Below, piece by piece: positions 1 through 11,128 of a stretch of DNA of 64,000 nucleotides. Position numbers and translations under genes: made by a program. The stretch lies in the NCBI RefSeq assembly GCF_042100115.1, contig NC_091273.1, positions 2,976,001 through 3,040,000 on the forward strand, read 5' to 3'. This stretch comes from Alternaria dauci. Taxonomy: Eukaryota > Ascomycota > Dothideomycetes > Pleosporales > Pleosporaceae. The notes below the pieces were generated by a model. It did no database searches and had not been told where the DNA came from. It saw nothing but the letters and a program-made list of their open reading frames with translations. Each line of letters starts with the position of its first letter. Position 1 is the first letter of the stretch.

Positions 1-653
1 GCGATGCAAGAAATGTCCGCGGTATCCAAAGAAGAAGACGCCCGAGGAGAAGCAGGCTGAGAAGGAGGGCATGGAGCAGCCGAAACGAAAGAGAATGCTC
101 ACCATCCGGACGCGAGGCGGAGACGAACTCGTATATCAGCCCGCAAGGCAGCGAATCCGACGTACCTGCCACGTATGCGACAAACTCTTCAATCCTGCAA
201 CGGCAACCGTCTGCGATCAATGTCAGCATGTCCGCTGTACCAAATGTCCACGTGAGCCGGCCAAGCTCAACAAGTGGCCCAACGGGTATCCAGGGGATGC
301 GGAGCCCGACAGCGAGACTGAGGTGGAGAAGCAGCTTGACAAGTTCAGACGGACATGGAGGAAGCCGAGGCAACGGGTGCGCTGGCAGTGCGAGAGGTGT
401 AATGGTCTCTTTCAGAACAACTCGCCGCAATGTCCTGGGTGCGGGCATGAGAGATGCGACAAGTGTACAAGATCACCGTGAGTAGTTTTATGATGGAACC
501 TTGCAGATGTGCATTGCTAATAATCATTTTAGTGTCAGGAAGCCTGAAAAGGGAGAGCGTTTTGATGCTCAAGTTGTTGCGGCTGTAGAAGCCAAGCTGC
601 GAGCCATGGATGTCGATGATGACTCGCCGTCTTCCGCAGCTGAGGCTACGTGA
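1..653 (+). CDS. Cysteine-rich zinc-ribbon protein, 5' end outside window
   Basis: Open from base 2, so the start codon lies upstream. Exon 1 ends at 477; a 55-base intron (478-532, GTGAGT donor, GCTAAT branch, TTTTAG acceptor) joins to 533 and the frame stops with TGA at 651-653, giving 198 visible residues. The protein shows two clear cysteine repeats, CHVCDKLF...CDQCQHVRCTKC and CERCNGLF...CPGCGHERCDKC, plus the end of a third (RCKKCP) at the left edge. Each is a pair of CxxC knuckles ending in HxRCxKC, the spacing of a zinc ribbon. Lysine- and arginine-rich linkers separate them. I do not recognise a named family and would not assign a function; metal binding and a nuclear or RNA-associated role are guesses from composition only. 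Confidence 0.7.
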
Positions 654-1979
654 ATGCAACGTTGAGCGCCTTTGAAATCTTTTACTACTATAATCGTCAT
701 GACCTTGATTGCTCTTCCTTTGAAACACCTTTGCTGGGTTCTTTCTCCTGTTTTAGTACTTTGCTCAACGGTGACGATAGCAGTGATTGACAGTTCATGT
801 AGAACGTATCCCATGTTTCCACAGCCTACACTCCGTTGGCCGCCGAGTACGCTCAAACCACTGTGCGACCAAGAACTCTAGTTCTCGCCGAGCTGGTAAG
901 CCACAGATTACGGCACCACGCAGTCATCATCGCAGTGTCGTACACCCCCCACTTCTCGTCATCCTTTTCACCGTCCACCCCCACAGTTTGCAAACTCTCT
1001 GCCAATGTCTCTTCCAATGCAATGCAGTGTAACGTCTGCATCTGCCTCCCTGTAAACCAAGCTAGCTGCCGTCTGGAGCTCACGCGAGGTGGCGTTTTCC
1101 AGCGTGCAATGTGGGGTCTTCATGTCATGCCTGTGAAACGATAGGGCGGATGCCAGATGGGCTGTTGGGACTTGCAAGGCTGCGATGTTACTTTGAAATG
1201 CTGTGTCCATGTCTGGGTCGAGTAGTGGTGTGTGAAAAGTGCGTGGTGGTTGATATTAACAAGCATTCGGCGAGTAATGTATCCCGACAGTACTGAGACG
1301 TGCTGCCTGTGTGATCAGAGCTTTTGTACCACCCTTGGGCTCTATGCTGCATATTCTGACATGTAAGTTGCTACCAGTCCTTCACACGGTCTACCTTGGC
1401 TTCCGCGGAACATAGTCCTCTTGACGGTAGTCGATATGTAAACATTTGACAGTAGAAACAGCAAGGTTTTGACAAAACCTCGTCGGCGGCTAAAAGGAAC
1501 ATGTGGTGCGATTAAGAGTCTGCATTCATTGGTTGGCCACTCTCACCACTGTTGTATAACTCGCGAAGTTGATCTATGTCGGTGAATGCTAAAGCCCTAG
1601 CCAGTGTCTGTGGCCGATAGAATCATCGTCCTAGGGGATGCTAAGGCCTCCCAAGCATGCTTCGGTGGAGGCAGTCATGGTGGTGGCGGCGCGAAAGAAC
1701 CGCTCTGACGCCAGGCCTGCATTGGGAGATGCAGAGGCGATTCTACACAATCCGGGCTGATGATGCATGCGTACCTTGAATGGGAGTGGTCGCGTGACGA
1801 TTGAATTTCCAGTGACGTACGTCTGTGCGGAACATCAAACAGCTCCGCCCCGCCTCTTCATATACAAGGCAGTAGCCTTCACCTCCATAGTCCTCGTCTC
1901 CTCTCGCCGCACATACTCGACAAAAAACAACCCGCATCTTATCACTCGACCAACCTCGACACCACGCAATACCGCCATC
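654..1979. other. Intergenic, 1.3 kb
   Basis: No open frame here has coding character; the short frames overlap on both strands and contain no recognisable domain. The right end is the promoter of the next gene: a TATA-like TATACAAG at 1861-1868 lies about 120 bases before the start codon, followed by a C-rich, CAAC-containing leader that is typical of filamentous-fungal 5' UTRs. Confidence 0.6.
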
Positions 1980-2368
1980 ATGATGAACTTTGTGCTCTCC
2001 CTGCTCCTCCAGCTGTCCATGTTCATGCTCGCCGAGGCAGCTCCCATTACGGTACAGTCAGCTAAGCCGTGGCAAGCTGGCACTGGCGGTGGCATCATTG
2101 GATTCATCGTCCTTGTTCTCGACATCATCGCCTGGAGTAAGTCGCAACCAACGTCCCAGACGCGACGCGACGCGACGACGCGACGTCCATCGCGCTTCGT
2201 TCATGGCTAACACGTGCTGCAGTCGAGATTTTCAAGTCCAACCGTCCCGTCCCCAACAAGGTGCTTTGGGCACTCGTCGTCTTCCTCTTCCCCGTCGTCG
2301 GCATGATCATCTACTACCTCTTCTCCAACCGCCAAGCCCACAACACGTACGAGCCCATCCCCGCTTGA
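1980..2368 (+). CDS. Small PLDc_N-domain membrane protein
   Basis: Two exons, 1980-2136 and 2223-2368, split by an 86-base intron (GTAAGT donor, CTGCAG acceptor) and encoding 100 residues. Residues 1-20 are a hydrophobic signal peptide ending AEA; a first transmembrane segment lies at about 38-52 (GIIGFIVLVLDIIAW), then a short basic loop (EIFKSNRPVPNK) and a second segment (VLWALVVFLFPVVGMIIYYL) with a short polar tail. The aromatic/acidic segment, short loop with K and N, then LW-x6-LFPVVG-x2-IYYLF match the PLDc_N module found at the N terminus of bacterial cardiolipin synthases and as stand-alone small proteins. There is no catalytic HKD motif, so this is not an enzyme by itself. Two adjacent ATGs (1980, 1983) are possible starts. 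Role unknown; a membrane-anchoring or accessory part is the safest reading. Confidence 0.75.
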
Positions 2369-2726
2369 ACGACAATTTGCACGCATCCGACACGCTACGC
2401 GCCCAAGCTACAAACACGGGCCCTTGCAAAACGATAGACATGTTTTTACGAGTGCGCACATATCGGCGCGATGAGTTGGTGGAGGATATAGGGTCTATTA
2501 CTTGGACTTGGCCAAAGGGGTTTCGCGTCTCATACCCTTTGATATAATAATCAATTAACCTGATGAGCATCTACCTGCACCCTTTCTTTCCTTATACTCT
2601 TCAAGTTGTAGCTGACAAATGACGTATCGGATCCCACGTACCATCGCTCCCATACCATCTGCTGTTCTGGAGCATAGACTAATAACCGTCTCCATCTTTA
2701 CCAAGCAGATCCGCCGCAGTACCGAC
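2369..2726. other. Convergent intergenic, 358 bp
   Basis: The 3' ends of the PLDc_N gene and the MFS gene face each other here. I see no gene, only AT-richer 3' UTR sequence (for example the ATATAATAATCAATTAA stretch near 2541). Confidence 0.6.
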
Positions 2727-4116
2727 TTAGACTTTCCCCAGCATACCCTCCGCAGTCGCCAATTTGGCAGACAATGCGATCAGCCCACCCATCAAGCTCA
2801 TCACACCGCTAAAGATAGACACCTCCTTGAAGCCGCCGTACCTATCGATCAATGCGCCGTTGATGGGGGGACCGATGAGAACAGCAAACGCCGCAACACC
2901 CATGCCCATGCCCATATATGTCCCAAGGTTCCTCGGATCTTTGGTGCACTTGGAAATAGCTGCTGAGCCAGCAGAGATGATGGTGCCCGATACGAAACCG
3001 AATACGACAGAGTAGACGATGATACCAGCGTTGGTCCTTGGCTCGTTTATGCAAAACACCATGATGCTAGTGCTAATGCCCGCAAACGTGAACATGTTCA
3101 TCCCACCGAGCTTATCTGCTAGTATCCCTGGGATAACCCGGCCGAATGTCGAAGATCCGTTAATCATGGCGAGAAGGTAGGATGCCAGTAGCGGACTCAT
3201 TCCCCGGCTGACAGCATAGACCGGGAGATAGAAGACGGGTATCCACATGCCCATCATCATGAAGAATAGTCCCGCAACGAGCCGCACGTACCGCTTGGTC
3301 TTCCATGCTTCTCCCATGAACATTGTCGTCTTGCGGGGCGGAACACGCGGTTTAATGACGAAGCACGCAAACATCATAAAGGGAAGCATGATAAAGGCGA
3401 CGATGCGAATGGACCAGCCAAAGGATAGAGAAGAGCTGTTGAGCAGTTTTGACAAGACGATGGGAAATATGACACCGCCGACCGAAGACCCAGACGCCAC
3501 GATTCCAAGGGCAGCAGCGCGCTGCTTGTCGAAATAATGGCCCATTACTGCAAATGCCGGGAATTGGAGGAAAGCCACGCTGGAGCCCATGAGGATAGAC
3601 TGCGCCAGGAAAAATTGGTAGTACTCGCTGCACAAAGAGACCATCATCAATCCAAAGACGTAGGTGAGTGTTGCGGGCCGCATCATCTATTCACCCAATT
3701 AGTACATTGTCAGCCTCGTGGGACTAAGGTATACGAACCCAAACTCCGTAACGGTCAAACATCGGTCCTCCAATAGCACCTCCTGCAAATTGGATGAAGC
3801 TTGATAAGCTACCTATCCACGCAATCTGATCCATGCTACGGTCTTTCAATTGGTGGGTGGAGTAGTATTGCTGAAGTACCCCGAAGCAAGATGTGAAGCC
3901 GAGACAGCAGAAGAAGATGCAGAAGCCGCCAAAGGCGTTGAGCCAGGCTGTTAGACCGCCGTCGGGAGCAGGGCCTAGAGCTGCGATTTCGGCGTTGGTT
4001 GCTGCTTCACTGTTGTCGTGAACTGACTCATGAGATACCTTTTCGACATCGTAGGAGGGGTTTGAAGGCGAGATGGTGCCTGAGATGACGTTTGGAATTG
4101 TGGTTTGTGTCGACAT
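2727..4116 (-). CDS. MFS transporter, monocarboxylate-transporter (MCT/SLC16-like) family
   Basis: Two exons on the minus strand, 4116-3739 and 3686-2727, with a 52-base intron, give 445 residues. An N-terminal cytosolic tail leads into PDGGLTAWLNAFGGFCIFF, the hallmark opening of the fungal MCT branch (D-G-G-x-x-A-W), and then about 12 transmembrane segments, including FVSGTIISAGSAAISK and GPPINGALIDRYGG in the second half. Such proteins move small carboxylates or related metabolites across the plasma membrane; the substrate cannot be told. The start at 4116 sits in a near-perfect Kozak context (CCACCATGTC); no upstream in-frame ATG precedes it. The donor GTTCGT is unusual but is the only one I find that preserves the frame with the sole acceptor. 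The gene is divergent from the Zn2Cys6 regulator at 4446, which suggests shared control. Confidence 0.88.
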
Positions 4117-4445
4117 GGTGGACTTGTACTCGAAGATCTGGGATGAAGCTGTTTTGTTCAATGCGTTTGATAGCGAAATTGATTAAAGTTACACTGTCCA
4201 TCTCGATGGGGTATATATATGACTTGGCCAGCTGTTATACCGTCATGGCAAGGAGGTTCTCGGGGTCGGTATTCATCTCAGTCGGAGATAAGAAAGCATG
4301 CTCATAGGTCCATATCCCCGCAAATGCAGCTATATCCGACTTTTAGATCATGCCGCCGACATTTATTCCCGCTCCGTTTACTCTTATACTCAGCTTCATC
4401 CATAATCCTGACCCTCAGTCACCGAACAAACAGGCATCACTGAGA
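4117..4445. promoter_or_regulatory. Shared divergent promoter of MFS transporter and Zn2Cys6 regulator
   Basis: A 329-base gap between the two start codons. A TATATATAT run at 4212-4220 lies about 95 bases upstream of the transporter start and is its likely TATA element. CGG triplets of the kind bound by Zn2Cys6 proteins occur nearby (CGGGGTCGG near 4260, TCGGAG near 4281). That the neighbouring regulator binds them is inference from arrangement. Confidence 0.5.
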
Positions 4446-6697
4446 ATGACCGACTTCAGTCGCAGACGCAAGAGACTTGTTATGTGAGTTGATTTGGCAG
4501 CCCCGCCACTATGACCGAAGCTAATACATCCAGCTCTTGCACATTGTGCCGCAGAAGAAAGATACGATGCGATCGAGAGACGCCATGCAATAACTGTCAG
4601 AGAAGGAAGACTGGGTCTTGTGTCTATGAAAGTGAAGTACCAGACAAGAGGCCAGCGACGGTGCCCACTGCACCCATACAACCACGCAACAGTAACTCAA
4701 CGTTCATTGGCGCACCTAGTATACCTTCGATTGCGTCAACCGCGATACCCAACGCAGGCAGTAGTCGATCCTCGTTCGAACTAGATGCTATGAGAGCTCG
4801 TATTGCGGAGCTGGAAGACAGGCTGTCACGAGCGGAAAGCACTACTAGCTCTAACTTCTCCCCATCAGCTTCCACCCCTATGTCGACTCATACTGTGCGT
4901 ACTGTCAGCAGCTTCGCCTGTACAATCGACGTCCTCCAGGATACTCGGATGCGCGGTGGTGCAACAATTTCCCGAGGCATTGCGCACAAGAACCGGATTT
5001 TTGGCCAGAGCCACTGGATGAATGGGTTCGTAATGTACCGCGATATCTTTGAGATGATGGAGCCTCATCTCCGCATGCAATCATCCAACGTAGTACCCAG
5101 CATGCAGCGAGCCAAGTCCCTAGCCCGAATGGTAAAGTCACACCGCTCTCCATCTTGGCCTACTCCTCCAACGCGGAACCTTCCCCCGAGGCACGTCTGT
5201 GACGATCTGGTTGCCGGCTACCTCCGCACCATGGAGACAATGTATCGCGTGCTACACATCCCAAGCTTCAAGCGCATGTATGAACACATGTGGGCAAGCG
5301 ATCTAGAGCCTAACATGGCATTCATGATGATGCTCAAACTGGTCCTGGCTATTGGTGCGATGATCTACGATGACGAAGTATCCATGCGAGCCGAAGCGGT
5401 GCGATGGGTCTTCGAGGCTCAAACCTGGTTATCATCGCCCTTCTTCAAATCGCAACTTGGCGTTCAATATCTCCAGATCAGCATCCTTCTTCTCCTTGCA
5501 AGAGAGCTTGTCGATGTAGGCTCTGAATTTGTATGGATATCCGCAGGAGCAGTGTTTCGAGCAGCAGTATACGTTGGCCTACACAAAGACCCGTCCCAAC
5601 TGCCGAGAACAACGGCCCTTGAAACCGAGATGCGCCGCCGGATATGGAATACGATTCTTGAACTGTCGCTCCAGATGAGTATGGAATCAGGTGGACCGCC
5701 ATTCTTCTCATTGGACGACTACAACACAGCGCCTCCAAGCAACTTTGATGATGAGCAGCTTCTAAGCGCAGAGCCTGTTGCAAGAGCTGATGACGTCTAT
5801 ACGCATACATCCATCTCTATAGCTCTGCGAAAAATCCTTCCAGCTCGTCTGGCAGTCCTCAAATTTCTGAACGACATTAATTCAACCGGAACGTATGAGG
5901 AGACGCTTCGCATTGACTTGGACCTGAGAACAGCACATAAGCTCTTACGTCGCACCGTTCAAGCATACACCACCTCTACCACCTCGTGTCCATCGCAATT
6001 TACACTGCAAGCTGTCGAGTTCGTCCTGCAGCGCTACATTACCTGTTTGCATCTTCCATTCTTCGCCTCCGCCCTCCAGAATCCGGTGTACGCCTATTCG
6101 AGGAAAGCCACCGTCGACTCATCGCTCAAGATCTGGAGCATGGCGTGCCTGAATTCAGGTGGAAACTCGGTTCCTTCGAGTGAGACGGAGCTAGCGCGCA
6201 TGTGCCGATGCACAGCGGGTTTCTTCCGAATGTACGCCTTCCACGGAGCAACGTTCTTGGCCAACGAACTACGGATGCGGATACAAGAAGATGAGGACGA
6301 CCTACATGCGTTACCGCTACCTCTACAAAACATTACTGCAGATGCTGCGAATTGGTATCTCCAATGCATACAAGCAGGCGAAACAGGTATCAAGGGCTAC
6401 CTTCTCTTGCGCCTCATTGGCGTTTGGATCGACGCGACAAAACGTAACGTGAGCCGGTCGGATTTGTCTGCACTACTCGTGGGAGCGTCAGAACAAGCTG
6501 TCGAGAATTGCATCCCGATCTTGGAGGCCCTAGCTGGTAGTCAAGAGCCGTCTGCTGGTACTGCCGGCATGGGCGGAATCGGTATTGATGATTTTGACTT
6601 CCATTTATCCCCCGAGTTCACGGAGGACTGGGATTTGCTCATGTCAGGCACTTTCAATATGGATGACATGGGGACTTTCGACGCGTTTTTGTCGTGA
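4446..6697 (+). CDS. Zn2Cys6 transcription factor with fungal-specific regulatory domain
   Basis: The model starts at 4446, not at the ATG at 4511: a 38-base first exon (MTDFSRRRKRLV) joins after a 50-base intron (4484-4533; GTGAGT, CTAAT branch, CCAG) to the main exon 4534-6697, giving 733 residues. The join creates RRRKRLVISCTLCRRRK, the basic lead-in expected before a binuclear zinc cluster; the cluster C-x2-C-x6-C-x5-C-x2-C-x7-C follows. A coiled-coil linker (MRARIAELEDRLSRAES) comes next, then a long helical middle region with VAGYLRTMETMYRVLHIPSFK and LETEMRRRIWNTILELSLQ, typical of the Fungal_trans domain. The C terminus is acidic with aromatics, a possible activation region. It is divergent from the MCT-type transporter, its most likely target. 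Confidence 0.9.
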
Positions 6698-7477
6698 TAG
6701 TGAAGCTCGAAATAAGATCGTGAAGATACTCAGCGGGAACCGGCGTATGTCGGATCACGAGAGCTGAAGAGGCAGCCACGCTCTGATCAAGTAGCTGTCG
6801 TTTCGCACGTTGACAGCGGCTGTCAGAAGGTCGACAGAAGAGGCTAAAGGAGGAGAATTCGGGGGTTCGCTAGACGCCTAATGCATGAAATGCCCCATGC
6901 GCGGATGACGATCTTCCCGCGTCAGAATCGCTCCCCAATCATCTCATCATCACGCCGCACTTCTTTCCACAGCCGCATCTTCCATCACGACGACAAAATC
7001 CATCGGAGTGACGCCCCAGAGTTCCTCTGTTAGCGACTGGTGCTTACACTGATGATGATATTTCGGCGCGATCCGTTAATACTACACGAGGCACCCTAGC
7101 GCCTACTAGGGGCGCTTAAGAGCCTCCATGTAACCTGACACACGATGGGCCTCATAACCACCCCTTATCCGGCAATCTACGTCGCAGTGCAGTATGAATG
7201 ACAACCATCATCGTTCTTGCGGCCTCATATATCACGTCGAAGTGGCCTGATTTTTTGGTTCCCTTGTCGCCTTTCTTCCTATCCCGAACTTTTGGTATAC
7301 CTCAGGCAGTGGAACCAAACCTCAGCAACAACGGTCTTTCTTTTCTCTTCGTTCGTCTATACATTCACTTCTTGAGGCGTGCCGGTCACCGAAACCTTTC
7401 TAATAATATCATATTTTCCCTTGCCTTTCCCTGTCGATCCATTTCCCAAGGACAAACCCAAAGACATCGACGACGTC
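6698..7477. other. Intergenic, 780 bp
   Basis: Holds the 3' flank of the regulator and the promoter and leader of the next gene. The stretch 7200-7477 is open in one frame without a stop but starts only at non-preferred positions and looks like a pyrimidine-rich leader, not coding sequence. Confidence 0.5.
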
Positions 7478-7981
7478 ATGCATTCCTCACTGCTCGCAAA
7501 CATCTTCATCGTCCTCTCCATCTTCCATCTGATAGCCGCTGGTCCGAACCCTGTCCCTGTTCGTCCCGGCAGCCTTCTCAACACCAAACTCGACGTCCGC
7601 CAAGTCTCCGTTACGCCTTCGCAAGCTGATCTGTGTCTCGACTATGAACGCACAGCGAACATGTCGACCGTCGGCGCCAACGGCTCCTACCGTACTGTCG
7701 TGATGCAAAAGGCCAACGTCGGTACCCTGACCAGTGCACGCATGATGGATGCTGCTATCGCGAAGCTACCTGCCCTCACGGCCGATGCGGATCTGAATCT
7801 GAGGTGTGGAAACTGGACGGAGATTGCGCTAGTTGAGGCAGAGAAGAACTACACACAGGGCATCGTGGCACAATTTACAACTGAGGGTTTGCCTGTTGGC
7901 ATCTATGCTGGCCCAGAAGTTTTAGTCGTTGTGGGTGTTGTTGCTGTGATTTTCTCAGTCGTGTGGGTGTTTCCCGGTTAA
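7478..7981 (+). CDS. Small secreted or surface-anchored protein, unknown function
   Basis: A single exon encodes 167 residues. Residues 1-20 form a clear signal peptide (LLANIFIVLSIFHLIAAG), followed by a proline-rich stretch and a soluble middle with four N-glycosylation sequons (NMS, NGS, NWT, NYT) and two cysteines. The protein ends in an uninterrupted hydrophobic stretch (EVLVVVGVVAVIFSVVWVF) two residues from the C terminus, preceded by small residues (YAGP). That layout fits a GPI-attachment signal or a tail transmembrane segment. I chose ATG 7478 because the signal peptide begins there; the frame is open upstream but has no ATG. I recognise no family. It is convergent with the pectate lyase gene, 329 bases away. 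Secretion is well supported by sequence; anything further is speculation. Confidence 0.7.
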   Translation: MHSSLLANIFIVLSIFHLIAAGPNPVPVRPGSLLNTKLDVRQVSVTPSQADLCLDYERTANMSTVGANGSYRTVVMQKANVGTLTSARMMDAAIAKLPALTADADLNLRCGNWTEIALVEAEKNYTQGIVAQFTTEGLPVGIYAGPEVLVVVGVVAVIFSVVWVFPG

Positions 7982-8310
7982 GTCTCAGTAAAGAACTTGA
8001 AGCATAATGTAGGAGGCTGGACCAAGTGGAGAGGAGGGTGGTGGAAGGTGCATTGGCCTGTGCACTCATGAGGACGCCCAAGACCAGAGTCAATATACCC
8101 AAATTTCAATGCTCCAATGAACCATTAAATTGGAATTAACATGGAAATTCGTTTCACGGGTGGTGCAAGTGGTGATGAGATGTAGAAACAAATGTATAGA
8201 AGCAATGCAAGTATATTCACGAAATAAAGTATGTACAAAACCAAACGAGCGGCTGCTTCAGCTCTCTTCGCTCATACTAATGAGTTCTTATCACCACCAT
8301 TCATTGTTGC
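7982..8310. other. Convergent intergenic, 329 bp
   Basis: 3' flanks of the small secreted protein and the pectate lyase; AT-rich in the middle, with an AATAAA at 8222-8227 that could serve as a plus-strand polyadenylation signal. No gene seen. Confidence 0.5.
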
Positions 8311-9319
8311 TTAGAAGGTGACGACACCGACACCAGCGCTCTTCTGGACGATGGCGCAAACACTGGCCGCAGGGTCAACAGTGTACTTGTAGCTGGGCGC
8401 GAAAGAACCCTGCTTGGTGATCTGAGTAGGGCTGTTGGTGAAGATGTTGTTCTTCTCGATGGCGAAACCCTCCTCGTCAGAGTCCAAGTTGGTGACAACA
8501 GCCTTGTCGACACCGGTGAAAGAGTTGGACTCGACAAGGACTTGAGCACCCATGCGCGAGTTGACACCAGAGATACCGCCCTCGTAGCAGGAGCTGTAGA
8601 TGTGTCCGGTGCCGAAACGGATCGAAGGAAGACGCGAGTTCACGCCAATGAAGGAGTTGTGGTGGTAGGTGACGTGAAGCTTGCCCTTGTCCTTGGCCCC
8701 GTTGCTGTCAGAGTGGCCGACAAGAGAACCCTTCCACTTCTGGGTGTTAGCATTGGCCATTTTATAAGCGTGGTTTACGGTGCAGACTTACGTGGTCGTG
8801 GAACTTGTTCCAGGAGAAGGTGAGCATATCGGCTCCAGACTTGGCGTCAAGCAGGCCATCGTAGGTGTCCTTGTCGCCAGTGATACCAACACTGGAGAAG
8901 TCGTTGTGGTCAACCCAAACATTGGTCGAGCCCTCAATGTCGATGAGATCCTTGCCCTTGGGGGCGCGGTAGAACTTGATGTTCCTGACAATGATGTTGG
9001 ACGTCTTGAAGATCTGGAGACCAGTGTCTGAAAGACCAGCATCCTTGCCGACACCGAGGATAGAGGTGCCAGCGGTACCGACGCGGACGACGCCGCAGCC
9101 GGAGATCGTACCCTTGATCTTGATCACTCCGCCAGCTTTGGCCGCAGCAGTCAGCTGAGCGCAGGAGGTGACGGTGGTGCCTGCACCGCTTCCTCCTCCG
9201 GTGGTGCCTGCGGCGAATCCAACAAGCTCGTCAACAGCTGCAGCGCGCTTCTCCATGGGTGCGCCATAGACAGTTGATGCAGCGGTGATGGCCGCGGTGG
9301 CAATCTCGAAGAAACGCAT
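8311..9319 (-). CDS. Secreted pectate lyase, polysaccharide lyase family 1
   Basis: Two exons on the minus strand, 9319-8792 and 8739-8311, with a 52-base intron (GTAAGT, CTAACAC branch, CCCAG), give 318 residues, the usual size of a fungal PL1 enzyme. A signal peptide (MRFFEIATAAITAASTVYGA) is followed by a dibasic KR that may be a processing site. The parallel beta-helix core shows the family signatures: TNVWVDHNDFSS with the calcium-binding aspartate, DGLLDAKSGAD, the spliced HDHKWKGSLVGHSDS and HHNSFIGVNSRLPSIRFG, where the RLPxxR arginines include the catalytic base region. The enzyme cleaves de-esterified pectin by beta-elimination outside the cell, softening plant cell walls. Confirmation of the splice comes from the restored HDHKWKGS motif across it. 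Confidence 0.95.
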
Positions 9320-9464
9320 CTTGATGTAGTTGTGAGGTTGGTTAAGTGAAAAGCAGAAGAGAACGTGTTGGTTTCAAGAAAGGTAAAAGAATGAACAGAG
9401 ATCGACTCTGAAGTAATGAACGAAGGTGATGGATGGCGAAATAGGCAGTGGTATCGAGGGTGTC

Positions 9465-9470
9465 TTTATA
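9465..9470 (-). promoter_or_regulatory. TATA box of the pectate lyase gene
   Basis: TATAAA on the minus strand, about 146 bases upstream of the pectate lyase start codon at 9319, in a context (AGTATAAAGACACC) and distance normal for a strongly inducible fungal gene. Confidence 0.5.
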
Positions 9471-10235
9471 CTGGAAGACCTAGGCTGAAGGATCTAGGCT
9501 GCTGGGATCTGTGCATGCTCCATGATCGCCAACTTGGTCGCCCTTAATACTACGAGTCGGGGACTCAACTCGAGAATGTACTATGTGGAGTTTCTCCGCG
9601 AATATATGACTCTTGCCTTAGCCACCACAAGGCTACAAGCAAGAGTTTGTGTTCCACCAAAGGCATTAGTTTATACCGGTCTCGTGAGCTAATACGTCGT
9701 ATATAGACGTGACAGCAGGATATGCATGGTAAACCTGGGGTGCATGTCTGGGGAAACGTCAAAGGCCGACGGCTTTCGATTATTGCATTAGCGCTGGGTG
9801 ATTCCGAAAGCCTCTAGATACAAACCGAGATAGGAAGTGCAATATAGGAGCGGGCGCCACTGTTTGACAATGCTGCGCACAAAGCTTGGCTGTTCGAGTG
9901 GAGAAAGACCACCAATGGGATGAATTTGTGGGTCTAGAGATCGCCATCCATGCCGAAGTGGAGGTTGCAGTGACAGCACTCGGTAACCCAGACCCACACC
10001 TATGAATGGGTGGAAAAATACTGGGGTTTTAATATGCTAGTCGAGACGATGGCGAAGTAGGCTGAGCGTTGGTTGGGGTGGAGACGAGGAGAGACGGCCC
10101 TATCGGACATAAACTAGCTTGAAACTAGCCTGCCGAAGACGGCTGTCAAAACACGAAGGTTCTCCAAGTAAGCCAGCAATGTGATCACGGGATATACCCA
10201 GATATTGAGCTTAATGAGACGGGCTTACTATCAGC

Positions 10236-10245
10236 TACCTAGGTA
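10236..10245. repeat. TACCTAGGTA palindrome, copy 1
   Basis: A perfect 10-base palindrome in the gene-poor stretch between the pectate lyase and glucosyltransferase genes. Confidence 0.8.
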
Positions 10246-10774
10246 TTATTTTCGTCCCAAGTATCGTTCAAGCAAACGCCATGTCCAGTATATTTACGCG
10301 CGCTATACACCGAGTCAAGATGGCGGAGGCATTTGAAAGCCCAAGAACGCCAAGATGAGAACTGACTTGTGTCGAAACACCAATCTCTAGGCGCATGTCG
10401 TTTCAACTCCGGCTCGGTGGCATGTGCTCCGGAGAAACGTCTTGACGCTAACTCGTTCAGCGAGTGAACGCCGGGTATACCAAGAAACCTCCTTTTGCAC
10501 ATTCGCCACAAAGCACAGTCAACAAGTCTTTGCGCAGTACTTGGTGGTCTTGATACACCTTATTCGATTTGCTTTGCTGAACAGAACCTTCATTATCATC
10601 TTGAACAGTATACACCTAGGGCTCAAGAGATGGGCTGAAAATGCCTCAAGCCAGGGCTATCTCCTTGCAATGGCGTGAGATATGCGTGAACAGAAATTGC
10701 ATCGATGATGTTCCCTAGATTTGCGGGCCATTAGCAGTTTTCCTCGTCTCTCTGTTTGCGCAACCTCTTGTAAC

Positions 10775-10786
10775 ATACCTAGGTAT
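10775..10786. repeat. ATACCTAGGTAT palindrome, copy 2
   Basis: The same core as copy 1, here extended to a perfect 12-base palindrome. Confidence 0.8.
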
Positions 10787-11118
10787 CCTTGTGATTTTCG
10801 AATTACATACCAAGAATATCATCACGCAAACCTTCACCACGCTGGTAATTCAATCCGATGCCCCTTGCTTCGCTTTGATCATTACTACTGCGCTTTGGAG
10901 TGCAGTACCAAGTATGATTGCTCTTAGATGTTTTGTTGGAGTGTTCGGGTCTCTATCTAGGTACGAATCGTCAGTCTGGACCGACAAATACTGTAGCGGG
11001 ATCATTCACGTAACTGGATTGACAGATACAACATAAATAAAGCTCACAGCACGTCATCTACACCTATCAGTTCAAACATTTGCCAGGCTTCTCGTGCTTC
11101 CAGAGCGGCCACGACTGG

Positions 11119-11128
11119 TACCTAGGTA
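11119..11128. repeat. TACCTAGGTA palindrome, copy 3
   Basis: Third perfect copy of the core. A variant, AACCTAGGTT, follows at 11404-11413, and partial copies lie near 10614 (ACCTAGG) and 10956 (TCTAGGTA). Confidence 0.8.
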
